This document shows, one piece after another, positions 8,610-16,361 of a DNA stretch of 64,000 bases. The position numbers and the translations under genes were made by a program. The notes below the pieces were generated by a model, which saw only the letters and a list, made by a program, of their open reading frames with translations, had not been told where the DNA came from and did not search any database. The stretch comes from Fen-1364 sp049515135 (GTDB lineage: Bacteria; Spirochaetota; Spirochaetia; SZUA-6; Fen-1364). The stretch is from NCBI GenBank assembly GCA_049515135.1, contig JBEKUJ010000012.1:1-64000 (forward strand), in the 5' to 3' direction. Each line of letters opens with the position of its first letter. Position 1 is the stretch's first letter.

Positions 8610-8798
8610 TTATGCCAGTATGTTAATCCTGCTCCCGACCCTGGTGTCCTGGAGCTGGTTGGCCGGCTGAACTTTCGATGCTGTCCGCAGGGTGTCGTCG
8701 CTGTCTCCGTCAGGCTCTCTTTCCCCGGGAACTTCTCTTGTCTGCTGCTGCGGTGCAATCTGTTCCGGCCTCTGATGAATGGTGGGATCTATACGCAT
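8610..8798 (-). CDS. Small hydrophilic protein, unknown
   Basis: A 62-aa ORF starting MRIDPTIHQRPEQIAP (ATG at 8798; another ATG at 8801). It is rich in Gln, Glu, Asp and Arg and has no membrane segment. It is supported by a strong GAGGGG ribosome-binding site and an AT-rich promoter-like stretch upstream (TTGACT then TAGACT at 16-bp spacing, about 8824-8851 on the minus strand), unlike the surrounding GC-rich DNA. It fills most of the 340-bp gap between the NadD-like and DUF4389 genes. No family recognised. Confidence 0.5.
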   Translation of the reverse strand: MRIDPTIHQRPEQIAPQQQTREVPGEREPDGDSDDTLRTASKVQPANQLQDTRVGSRINILA

Positions 8799-8879
8799 CA
8801 TACAACCCCTCTTTGCTATATAGTCTATGTAATATTTGCCAGAAGTCAAGGGACCTTCCGCAATAGCGCAGAAGCGGTC

Positions 8880-9515
8880 CTACTCCAGGCTGAACGCCGG
8901 GTACGTGTCCGTCACCAGCAGGAATGCGTAGGCGCTCACGCGCAGGCCCCATCTCATGACGCCGACCACGAAATCAAAAAGGCCCCGGGGGTATTTCCCG
9001 GTGAAAAGGATGGCGAACCAGGCGATGATCACGGCCCCGATGGCGCCCACGCAGAGGAAGGCAAGGATGACGTAGTGCGGGATGGCGAGGAACCACTTGA
9101 TGAGGGGCAGACCTGTCTTGAGGTCCTTTGCCACGTTGGGATAGCTGATCTGCAGGTGCACGGACTGTTCCTCGTCCGTCGAGGGATAGACATCAGTGAG
9201 AAGGGTGAAATATGCGCCAACCCTCAGACCAAATCGAGTAAGGTTCACGTTCCAGTCGAACCACCAGCGCGGGTACTTCCATCGGAAAAGGAGCATCAGG
9301 ACCGTGGGAAGGAAGAGGACCCCGCCGGCAACGAATGGGAACCTCCACGCATGCGAGCTGGATCCGAGGCCCGGGCCGCTCACGAGCGCAAAGAGAATGG
9401 CGATGGGGACGATGAGGATGACACGGAACACCGAGGTCAGCCTGTTCAGCTCCCTGTCGGGATAATCAATACGCAGGGAGACAGGATAGGCGGGAGATCT
9501 GCTCTTGTCGGACAT
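8880..9515 (-). CDS. DUF4389 membrane protein
   Basis: A 211-aa protein with a duplicated layout. Repeat one runs RIDYPDRELNRLTSVFR, two membrane helices, YPRWWFDWNVNLTRFGLRVGAYF, LLTDVYPS; repeat two runs QISYPNVAKDLKTGLPLIKW, two membrane helices, YPRGLFDFVVGVMRWGLRVS, LLVTDTYPAFSLE. The YPR-WWFDW/GLFDF and 'R(W/F)GLRVxAY' motifs are diagnostic of DUF4389. About four membrane spans are expected; biochemical role unknown. ATG at 9515 is preceded by a purine-rich GGAGAG. It is divergent from the oxidoreductase operon at 9611. Confidence 0.82.
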   Translation of the reverse strand: MSDKSRSPAYPVSLRIDYPDRELNRLTSVFRVILIVPIAILFALVSGPGLGSSSHAWRFPFVAGGVLFLPTVLMLLFRWKYPRWWFDWNVNLTRFGLRVGAYFTLLTDVYPSTDEEQSVHLQISYPNVAKDLKTGLPLIKWFLAIPHYVILAFLCVGAIGAVIIAWFAILFTGKYPRGLFDFVVGVMRWGLRVSAYAFLLVTDTYPAFSLE

Positions 9516-9527
9516 TCTTCTCTCCTT

Positions 9528-9573
9528 GGGAAAGATTTCCCTTGACTCTAAACCCGCCCGGCGCCAGAGTCAA
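9528..9573. promoter_or_regulatory. Palindromes in the divergent DUF4389 / oxidoreductase intergenic region
   Basis: Two inverted repeats lie side by side: GGGAAA-GA-TTTCCC at 9528-9541 and TTGACTCT / AGAGTCAA (9542-9549 and 9566-9573, 16-bp centre). They sit between two divergent starts and are candidate operators for the five-gene operon that follows. TTGACT could also serve as a -35 box, but the -10 at 17 bp (CAGAGT) is poor. Confidence 0.35.
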
Positions 9574-9610
9574 TGAAAACGTCAGAGCCGCTGAGAGAGG
9601 AGAAAAGTCG

Positions 9611-11068
9611 ATGAGCCAGAAATCCGTGATCGTTGTCGGCGCAGGAATCGCCGGCCTCTCCGCAGGCTGCTACGCCGCCATGAACGGGTACCATACCAGG
9701 ATCTACGAGATGCACACCTCGCCCGGCGGGTTGTGCACTGCATGGAAGAGGGGCGGTTACACCATCGACGGCTGCATCCACTGGCTTGTCGGCTCGAAGC
9801 CGGGGACCCAGATGTACAGGGTGTGGGAAGAGCTGGGCGCAGTGCAGGGACGTCAGTTCGTCTACCCGGATCAGTTCCAGCGATTCGAGGCCGTTGATGG
9901 CCGGGTGTTCACGCTCTACTCCAATCTGGAAAAGCTGGAACAGCACATGAAGGATATCGCTCCCGAGGACTCGGAAGCGACACGCAGGTTCTGCAACGCC
10001 GCCCGTGAGTTCAGCGGGACAGGCGTTGCGGTTTCCCGGCCCACCAGAGCGATGATGCGGCCTTTCGCGAAGTGGGGGCAGAAGTCAATGAGGGAAGTCC
10101 TCTCGGAGTTCAAGAACCCCCTTGTCCGCAAGGCCATGTGCCATGCCTGGCCCGAGACATTCCCCGCCGCTTTCCTGCTTACCACGCTGGCCTGGCTCGA
10201 CGACAAGGCGGCTGGCTATCCCATCGGCGGCTCGATGGACTTCAGCCGGGCAATCGAAAGCCGGTATCTCGGGTTGGGCGGCGAGATCCACTACAGGTCC
10301 AGGGTCGCCCGGATCATCGTGGAGGCGGATGCGGCAATTGGCGTGAAGCTGGAGGACGGCTCGGAGCACCGCGCGGACTTCGTCATTTCAGCCGCGGACG
10401 GTCATGCAACGATCTTTGACTGGCTCGATGGCGGATACGTGGACCAGACCATCCAGGGATACTATCGGGACATGACTCCGTTCCCCTCCCTCGTGATCGT
10501 GGGTCTGGGGGCCAATCGAAAGTTCGACGACGTGCCCGTCCTCCTTTCCAGCTTGCATATCGAGCTTCCGCAGGCGCTTCGCGTTGCGGACCGCACCCTG
10601 CATTCCATCAGCATTCGCATCTACAACAACGACCCCACCCTTGCGCCGCAGGGCAAGACGTCGATGGTCTGCACCTTTGCTTCCGAGGAGTCATGGTGGA
10701 CGGATCTCCGACAGGAGGCCGCACGCTACTGCCCGGTCAAGAACGAGATAGCGGACCAGGTGATTGCCGCGCTGGACCGCCGGTTTCCCGGCCTCGCCTC
10801 TCAGGTGGAGATGCACGACGTTGCCACGCCGTTGACCATCGAGCGCTACACGGGCAACTGGAAGGGCAGCTTCGAGGGCTGGATGGCGACCCCTCAGACC
10901 GGGATGGACCAGATGCGGAATACTCTGCCCGGCCTGAGCAATTTCTGGATGTGCGGCCAATGGGTCGAGCCGGGAGGAGGCCTCCCGCCCGCAGCGCTAT
11001 CCGGCCGCAAAGCAATCCAGCTCCTCTGCGCCCAGGAGGGCAGGAAGTTCGTGACCGCCGTGCCGTGA
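9611..11068 (+). CDS. Phytoene-desaturase-type FAD-dependent oxidoreductase
   Basis: A 485-aa protein; the ATG at 9611 follows GAGAGGAGA and immediately precedes the dinucleotide-binding motif VIVVGAGIAGLSAGCYAAM. GGLCTAWKRGGYTIDGCIHW is the conserved second FAD segment of the CrtI/CarC-type NAD(P)/FAD oxidoreductases. The C-terminal FAD motif is MCGQWVEPGGGLPPAALSGR. Related enzymes desaturate or saturate polyprenoid and lipid chains, so a hydrophobic substrate is likely. It heads an operon with an acyl-CoA synthetase and an acyl carrier protein. Nothing carotenoid-specific (crtB, crtE) is nearby, so carotenoid synthesis is not supported. Confidence 0.82.
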   Translation: MSQKSVIVVGAGIAGLSAGCYAAMNGYHTRIYEMHTSPGGLCTAWKRGGYTIDGCIHWLVGSKPGTQMYRVWEELGAVQGRQFVYPDQFQRFEAVDGRVFTLYSNLEKLEQHMKDIAPEDSEATRRFCNAAREFSGTGVAVSRPTRAMMRPFAKWGQKSMREVLSEFKNPLVRKAMCHAWPETFPAAFLLTTLAWLDDKAAGYPIGGSMDFSRAIESRYLGLGGEIHYRSRVARIIVEADAAIGVKLEDGSEHRADFVISAADGHATIFDWLDGGYVDQTIQGYYRDMTPFPSLVIVGLGANRKFDDVPVLLSSLHIELPQALRVADRTLHSISIRIYNNDPTLAPQGKTSMVCTFASEESWWTDLRQEAARYCPVKNEIADQVIAALDRRFPGLASQVEMHDVATPLTIERYTGNWKGSFEGWMATPQTGMDQMRNTLPGLSNFWMCGQWVEPGGGLPPAALSGRKAIQLLCAQEGRKFVTAVP

Positions 11069-11109
11069 GCGCCCTTGCGTCCAGGCGCTCATGGATGCAG
11101 ACTGGTGCC

Positions 11110-11484
11110 ATGGCAGTGAAAATCGTCATTGAAGGCCAGGGATTTCACCTCGAAGCCGAGCTGTCCAACGCCAAGGCGACGAAACGGGTGGCGGAGGCTT
11201 TGCCCCTTAGGGCCAGCATGTCCCGGTGGGGAGACGAGTACTACGGCAGAGTGAACCTGCAGATCCCCGAAGACCCCACGGGCAAGGAGATCATAGAAGT
11301 CGGGGAGATCGCGTACTGCCCTCCGGGCAAGGCGTTGTGCATCTTCTTCGGTCCAACTCCCGCAAGCAGGGACCAGCGGCCCAGGGCGACATCCGCTGTC
11401 CTCCCGGTCGGCCGGGTGACCGCTGGGTTGGCAACCCTGCAAGGGCTGGGGCCGAGCGTGAGAATCAGCTTCCGGGAAGCCTGA
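11110..11484 (+). CDS. Cyclophilin-like fold protein (DUF369/TM1367 type)
   Basis: A 124-aa protein starting MAVKIVIEGQGFHLEAEL and containing WGDEYYGRVNLQIPED, EIIEVGEIAYCPPGKALCIFFGPTP and PVGRVTAG. This is the pattern of small cyclophilin-like proteins exemplified by TM1367, which have the cyclophilin barrel without the peptidyl-prolyl isomerase active site. Role unknown. It sits 41 bp after the oxidoreductase and 10 bp before the acetyltransferase-like gene, suggesting co-transcription. Confidence 0.7.
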   Translation: MAVKIVIEGQGFHLEAELSNAKATKRVAEALPLRASMSRWGDEYYGRVNLQIPEDPTGKEIIEVGEIAYCPPGKALCIFFGPTPASRDQRPRATSAVLPVGRVTAGLATLQGLGPSVRISFREA

Positions 11485-11494
11485 CAGAAGGGTA

Positions 11495-12634
11495 ATGACC
11501 ACGTCCATTGCGATAGAGTCCGTTACTTCGCGGCGCGACTTAAAGGCCTTTATAAAGTTTCCCTGGCGCCTGTACAGGGGAGATCCGCTCTGGGTGCCGC
11601 CCCTGATCTCAGATCGCCTGGAATACCTGGACCCCGAGCGCGGGCTTTTCTTCAAGCAGGCGGACGTCGCCATCTTCTCGGCACGGCGGGGCCGCGAGGT
11701 GGTTGGAACTATCGCCGCATTCGTTGACCGCGCTCGCGTCGAGCACATGAAGAAAGCAGAAGGAGGCTTCGGCTTCTTCGAAGTGGTCCAGGATTTCGAT
11801 GTTGCCCGGGAGCTCCTCGACACATGCCGGGGGTGGCTGCGGGAGCGTGGCATGGCATCAATGCGCGGCCCCACGAACTTCGGCGACAACGACTGCCCCG
11901 GCGTGCTGATCGCCGGCACCGACCATCCTCCCGCCATGTTGGAAGCGCACACCCCGGCCTGGTACAAGGACTTTCTGGAGCGCTACGGCATGGTGAAGGA
12001 CCACGACCTGTATGCCTGGAGGGCCACCTTCGACCAGGTGGGCAAGGAGCTGGAGGGCGGACATTCCGACATCGTGCGCGTCGCTGAGGCAATCCGGCGG
12101 GAAGGCGGAGTCGCCATCCGCAGCGTTCGCATGCAGGACTGGGACCGGGAAGTGTCCGTCATACGGGACCTGTTCAATGCCACGATGAGCCAGATCCCGG
12201 ATGCGGTCCCCGTGGGCGTGGAGGAGTTCCGCCGGCTTGCGGACCAGATGCGTCCTTTCCTGGATCCCGGGCTGGCTCTCATCGCCCAGGTGGACGGGAG
12301 GCCCGTGGGTTTCTGCGTCCTCATTCCGGACACCAACCGCGTTCTCAGCCGCCTGAACGGCCATCTGTTCCCCTTCAACTGGCTGCGGGTCAGCCGATAC
12401 ATACGGCAGATCGACGTCGTGTCTTTCAAGCTCATGGGTGTCCTGGCGGAATACCGGCGCCGCGGCATCGATGCCCTGCTGTACGTGGAAGCGCTGACAA
12501 GGGCCGGGAGGAGCGGCTACAAATGGCTCGATGGGTCGCTGACATCGGAGTTGAACCCTGCCATCAACCTCATTGCGAGGGGCCGGGGCGCTGAGCTCTA
12601 CAAGCACTACCGGCTGTACCGCATGCAGCTGTGA
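11495..12634 (+). CDS. GNAT-like N-acetyltransferase domain protein
   Basis: A 379-aa soluble protein. It opens with FIKFPWRLYRGDPLWVPPL, the recognisable start of a conserved bacterial family of GNAT-like proteins, and continues with MRGPTNFGDNDCPGVLI and MLEAHTPAWYKDFLERYGM. The C-terminal part has the acyl-CoA-binding type segment VLAEYRRRGIDALLYVEAL. Substrate unknown; members often lie beside lipid or secondary-metabolite genes. In this operon an acyl transfer from the neighbouring acyl carrier protein or acyl-CoA would make sense, which is inference from context only. Confidence 0.75.
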   Translation: MTTSIAIESVTSRRDLKAFIKFPWRLYRGDPLWVPPLISDRLEYLDPERGLFFKQADVAIFSARRGREVVGTIAAFVDRARVEHMKKAEGGFGFFEVVQDFDVARELLDTCRGWLRERGMASMRGPTNFGDNDCPGVLIAGTDHPPAMLEAHTPAWYKDFLERYGMVKDHDLYAWRATFDQVGKELEGGHSDIVRVAEAIRREGGVAIRSVRMQDWDREVSVIRDLFNATMSQIPDAVPVGVEEFRRLADQMRPFLDPGLALIAQVDGRPVGFCVLIPDTNRVLSRLNGHLFPFNWLRVSRYIRQIDVVSFKLMGVLAEYRRRGIDALLYVEALTRAGRSGYKWLDGSLTSELNPAINLIARGRGAELYKHYRLYRMQL

Positions 12635-12644
12635 GAGGCTCGGC

Positions 12645-14222
12645 ATGCTGAGCACGGGGATGACGATGGGGGATGCGATCCGCGCGGTGGTCCGGGCGCG
12701 GCCCGGGCAGGAGGTCCTGGTCTGCGGGGCTTCCCGGCTCACCAACGGGCAGCTCCTGGAGCAGGTCACCGGGACAGCGGGCCAGCTGGCCGGGCTTGGA
12801 GTGGGAAGGGGAGACAGGGTTGCGGTCTCCCTGCCCCCGGGACCTCAATTTGCCTGCCTTTTCTTCGCGTTGGCTCAGCTCGGCTCAATTATTGTTCCGC
12901 TCAATCCAGACCTGCTGGAGCGCGCGCTGCACGACATCCTGGAAGACTCCCAGCCTGTCGTTCTGGTAACCGAAAACGGTGCACGCCGGCTGGGGGAAAG
13001 TCCGCGCCCGCCGGATGCGACGCCGGATGCGATGCCGGAATCGGCGCCGCAAACGACGCCGCGGCCTGGTGACCTTCTGGCTCTGCTGTACACCTCGGGC
13101 ACCACCGGCAAGCCCAAGGCCACCGTGCATACGCACAGCAGCCTCATTGCCCCCGTTGTCGCTACACTCAAGGTCCGCGAGCTGTGGGCCAGACCTTCCA
13201 GCATCAGGGCAGTGGTGGATGTCGCCAAAGCCGCCGCGCGCTACCGGGCCCGGCTCCTGCGTTCCATCGGCAGGCCGCAGACCCTCCTGTCCACCGCGGG
13301 CTGGCACACCATCACCGGTCTTCACGTCATGCTGCAAGGGCTCCTGATGGGAGACCGTCTGGTTGTCATGAAACGGTTCCACCCCCAGGAGGCGCTGGAA
13401 ATCGTGGAGAAGGAGCGGGTGTCCGTCCTGGTGGCGGTTCCAACGGCCTGGCAGGCGATGCTTGCCCTGCCGGACTTCGATCGCCATGACTTTTCTTCCC
13501 TTCTTGTCTGCGCCAGCGGAGGCGCGGCCTGCCCACCGTCCCTTGCCCGCGAGATCAGGCAGCGTTTCGGCTGCGCCCTGTACAATGGGTTCGGAATGAC
13601 GGAAGCCGCGGGCGGTATTTCCGTCAGCACGCTCGCGGATTCCGATGAAAAGCAGGATGAGACCGTGGGTCGGGTGATGCCCGGCATCGACATCAGGATA
13701 GTGGACAGGGAGCGGCGTGAGGTGCCGAACGGCCAGGAGGGGGAACTGGCCGTCCGCGGAGAAGGCGTGATGCTGGGCTACTACAAGGCTCCCGAGCTGA
13801 CGGCCGCGGTGAAAGATCACGATGGCTGGCTCTACACGGGAGACCTTGCCAGGATGGACGCGCAGGGCTACCTGCACATCGTGGGCCGGGTCAAGGACGT
13901 CATCATCCGCGGCGGACAGAACGTCTATCCGGCGGAGATCGAAGACTATCTGGAGACCCATCCCCGGATCCGGGAGGCGGCGGTTGTCGGAGTGCCGTCG
14001 GCGGTGGGCGGGGAGAGCGTGTGGGCTTTCGTGCGGTTGAAAGAGAACGCCTCCATGACGGTCCCGGAGGTGCTGGATTACTGCCGCGGGACGCTGGAGG
14101 TCTGGAAGATCCCCAGCCAGGTCCGGTTTGTCCCGGATCTGCCCAGGGCGGAATCCGGCAAGTTCCAGAAGTTCAAGCTTCGCCAGGCTGCCATCCAGGA
14201 ACAAAACGGAGGTACGCTGTGA
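12645..14222 (+). CDS. AMP-binding acyl-CoA/acyl-ACP synthetase
   Basis: A 525-aa ANL-superfamily adenylating enzyme. Visible motifs in order: LLYTSGTTGKPKATVHTHS (phosphate loop), YNGFGMTEA, GWLYTGDLARMD, VGRVKDVIIRGGQNVYPAEI (hinge and core), and ESGKFQKFKL carrying the C-terminal catalytic Lys. It activates a carboxylic acid with ATP and loads it onto CoA or a carrier protein. The stop overlaps the GTG of a carrier-protein gene by 4 bp, so that protein is the likely acceptor. The start at 12645 (ATG) is chosen because the longer frame overlaps the upstream gene; ATG 12660 (MTMGDAIRAV) is an alternative. Confidence 0.9.
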   Translation: MLSTGMTMGDAIRAVVRARPGQEVLVCGASRLTNGQLLEQVTGTAGQLAGLGVGRGDRVAVSLPPGPQFACLFFALAQLGSIIVPLNPDLLERALHDILEDSQPVVLVTENGARRLGESPRPPDATPDAMPESAPQTTPRPGDLLALLYTSGTTGKPKATVHTHSSLIAPVVATLKVRELWARPSSIRAVVDVAKAAARYRARLLRSIGRPQTLLSTAGWHTITGLHVMLQGLLMGDRLVVMKRFHPQEALEIVEKERVSVLVAVPTAWQAMLALPDFDRHDFSSLLVCASGGAACPPSLAREIRQRFGCALYNGFGMTEAAGGISVSTLADSDEKQDETVGRVMPGIDIRIVDRERREVPNGQEGELAVRGEGVMLGYYKAPELTAAVKDHDGWLYTGDLARMDAQGYLHIVGRVKDVIIRGGQNVYPAEIEDYLETHPRIREAAVVGVPSAVGGESVWAFVRLKENASMTVPEVLDYCRGTLEVWKIPSQVRFVPDLPRAESGKFQKFKLRQAAIQEQNGGTL

Positions 14223-14476
14223 GCAATCCTGCCAGTCCCATCACGTTCGAGGAGTTTCGGCGCATGGTGGCCGCGGAGCTGAACATCGATGAGGACCGCG
14301 TGGTCCCCGAAGCATCGTTTGTGGATGAGCTGTTCGCGGATTCGATCCGGCTGGTGGAGATGATGCTTCACCTCAAGGAGAAGGGGATTATCATCCCGAT
14401 GGAAGAGGCCTGGAACGTGAAAACGGTGGGGGATGCTTACAAGGTGTACGCCGCTCACGCAGGCGCAGGCTCGTGA
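14219..14476 (+). CDS. Acyl carrier protein-like
   Basis: An 85-aa acidic protein from a GTG that overlaps the TGA of the synthetase (GTGA). It has the four-helix ACP pattern: FRRMVAAELNIDEDRVVPEA, then ELFADSIRLVEMMLHLKEK with Ser42 as the phosphopantetheine attachment site (the canonical 'DSL' reads DSI), and WNVKTVGDAYKVYAAH as the last helix. It would carry the acyl group loaded by the upstream enzyme. It ends the operon; no dedicated thioesterase or ketosynthase is in the window. Confidence 0.85.
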   Translation: MSNPASPITFEEFRRMVAAELNIDEDRVVPEASFVDELFADSIRLVEMMLHLKEKGIIIPMEEAWNVKTVGDAYKVYAAHAGAGS

Positions 14477-14477
14477 T

Positions 14478-14585
14478 TCATTCCAGGTGGACAGCCCGGC
14501 CGGTCCTGTAGGACTCCACGCCGGCAAAGCATATCTTCAGGCTGTTCACCGCGTCCTGGACATGCTCGCTGAGGTCAGCGTCCGT
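14478..14585 (-). pseudogene. 3' remnant of a Gfo/Idh/MocA-type oxidoreductase
   Basis: On the minus strand a 34-codon frame reads TDADLSEHVQDAVNSLKICF, then AGVESYRTGRAVHLE and stop at 14478. The tail 'slk...aa.eS..tGr.V.l' is how Gfo/Idh/MocA oxidoreductases end. A stop codon lies immediately upstream in the same frame and no N-terminal NAD-binding domain is present. It lies just downstream of the galactokinase-like gene on the same strand, so it may be what is left of a sugar operon. Confidence 0.45.
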
Positions 14586-14643
14586 CTACGAATGAGCTCC
14601 TTAAGTTATAAAGACCCCCAGCGTACAAGCATTGCCCTGGCTC

Positions 14644-16050
14644 TTATGACTGAAAGAATAGATCCACGAATCGTGAAGGCCCGCGCCGGTCCCAAATCCT
14701 GATCCCGGACGCGGGTGACGTGAGAAAGAACGCAGCCTGCTTTGCAATCTCATGATAACGCTTCTGATACTCACGCTGCCAGGCTGAGGCGAACTCAGTT
14801 GCCCTTCCCGAAGGGACGACGGCGAAGATGCTTCCGCCAAAACCCGCGCCGAACCCGCTGGCACCTGCAGCGCCCAACTCGAGCGCGCTTGTGTGGAGGA
14901 AATCGACTTCCGGCGCTATGTTCCAGAGGAAGCGACGTGAGGCCCGATGCGATTCGCTGACTGCCTTCCCGAACGCATCGAGGTCCTGCCACAGGAGGCC
15001 GTGGATTGCCTGAGGCGTTGTTTTCCTCTCTTCCAGTAGAAACTGCCGTATCCTTCCCGGCAAATCGAGCGACCTATATTTCTTGATGTTGGCTCCAAGC
15101 TCCCTGAGCCACGGATCTGCGGCAACTCCCCTGGTGTCCGAATCGATTTCCTGGATATTCCTCAATTTCTTTCCGCAAAAACGATTGTAGGCTGTCACCG
15201 AAAGAGAGGCCCGCCGGGAGGCAAGGTTGTATTGCACCATTGCTTCCTTTGTCTTTTCAGCCCGTACGCCTGAAAATGCAAGGACGAGGGCCCACTTCGC
15301 CGGCCACGCAACCTCCGCCTTGAACACCGTTGGCGCGTACTGGTACAGGGAAAGCGCCCCGTCCCTGCAGTTGAGGATGGCGGTGTGATCTTCCGACCCG
15401 CCAAAAGTTCCCACCCCTCTCCCCCCGGAAAGGTTTCTGAAACTCTGCCCGTTTTCGGCGCACGCGAGGTACATGGCGAGGTCGATGCCATCATGGATGT
15501 TCTCCAGGAACCTCTTCCGTTCGTTCAGCCCATTGACGGCTGCGATTGCGCAGAAACACATCATCATCAGAGCCGAAGACCCGCTCATCCCGCTGCCAAT
15601 GGGAAGATTGCTAGAAAAGGCCACATCAACACCGGAGAGGGTGGTTTCACCGCTGAAATTTTCAGCCACCCTTCGGGCCACTGTCATGGGGTAGTTCGCC
15701 CAATGGCCTACGGCCGGTTCGACGTACTCCGTAAAAGGAAACTCCAGGGCTTCGAACTCCAGAGAGTCTTCGACTATCCGGATCCTGCTCTCCGAGTTGG
15801 GAGTAGCGACGAACAGGAAGCCTCTGTCGATCGCGCAAACAAGGGTGTGGCCTCCGGCATAGTCGGTGTGCTTTCCCGCCACTTCGACCCGTCCCGGGAC
15901 GAACCCGAGCGTCACCTCTGCATGGGGAGTCACGGCGAACCGTTCGGAAAGGAGTCTGCACACTTTCGATGCGGACCGTGGCAGATTTTCATCTCCGCCA
16001 GAGACGGGCCCTGATTCCAGGATGTCTTCCAGATCTTTCAGCCGGAACAT
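14644..16050 (-). CDS. Galactokinase-like GHMP sugar kinase
   Basis: About 468 aa from the ATG at 16050, which follows GGAGG with a 4-base gap (a GTG at 16068 would add 6 residues). VPGRVEVAGKHTDYAGGHT is the galactokinase signature with Lys in place of the usual Glu. LPIGSGMSGSSALMMM is the GHMP ATP-binding loop and GASGFGAGFGGSIFAVV the C-terminal glycine-rich motif. It phosphorylates a sugar at C1, galactose by analogy; the E-to-K change and low-complexity ATP loop leave the substrate open. An extended C-terminus makes it ~80 aa longer than E. coli GalK. It is divergent from the isomerase operon. Confidence 0.78.
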   Translation of the reverse strand: MFRLKDLEDILESGPVSGGDENLPRSASKVCRLLSERFAVTPHAEVTLGFVPGRVEVAGKHTDYAGGHTLVCAIDRGFLFVATPNSESRIRIVEDSLEFEALEFPFTEYVEPAVGHWANYPMTVARRVAENFSGETTLSGVDVAFSSNLPIGSGMSGSSALMMMCFCAIAAVNGLNERKRFLENIHDGIDLAMYLACAENGQSFRNLSGGRGVGTFGGSEDHTAILNCRDGALSLYQYAPTVFKAEVAWPAKWALVLAFSGVRAEKTKEAMVQYNLASRRASLSVTAYNRFCGKKLRNIQEIDSDTRGVAADPWLRELGANIKKYRSLDLPGRIRQFLLEERKTTPQAIHGLLWQDLDAFGKAVSESHRASRRFLWNIAPEVDFLHTSALELGAAGASGFGAGFGGSIFAVVPSGRATEFASAWQREYQKRYHEIAKQAAFFLTSPASGIRIWDRRGPSRFVDLFFQS

Positions 16051-16085
16051 CTTGCCTCCAAGTCGCACGATACGCAGAGAAATTT

Positions 16086-16115
16086 ATTATAGCATCGTCA
16101 GAGATTCGGGTTCAG
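16086..16115 (-). promoter_or_regulatory. Candidate promoter of the galactokinase-like gene
   Basis: The minus strand has a perfect TATAAT (16086-16091) about 35 bp upstream of the start codon, with a weak -35 (CTGAAC, 18-bp spacing). The rest of the 311-bp gap (16051-16361) between the divergent sugar genes holds this and a candidate plus-strand promoter; I see no coding sequence in it. Confidence 0.5.
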
Positions 16116-16126
16116 TGACCAAGATT

Positions 16127-16155
16127 TTGACAGCTGGCGAGGACGGTACTACTTT
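16127..16155 (+). promoter_or_regulatory. Candidate promoter for the isomerase/amidohydrolase genes
   Basis: A perfect -35 (TTGACA, 16127-16132), 17-bp spacer and TACTTT (16150-16155). It would give a leader of about 200 nt before the ATG at 16362, long enough for regulation, although I recognise no riboswitch in it. Confidence 0.4.
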
Positions 16156-16361
16156 CTGCGTCTTTGATCGCAGTGGTCCTGCCGAATATGGAGCCCCGAG
16201 CTTGCATGCTCGAAACCGCGCGTACGTAGTGGACGGCGTCAAGCACCGGGGGTCCGAGGCCCTTGTGCCAAAGCTCTGCTCCTTCTGTGTCTTGAGCCGG
16301 TACCTGTTTTCTTTTACCATCTTTCTCTGCCGAGCAAGCACCGCCCGCGCAGGAGGAAACC

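Noticed and set aside
12885..14204. 439-codon minus-strand ORF opposite the acyl-CoA synthetase
   Set aside because: Antisense of a textbook AMP-binding enzyme; the long frame is a by-product of high GC.
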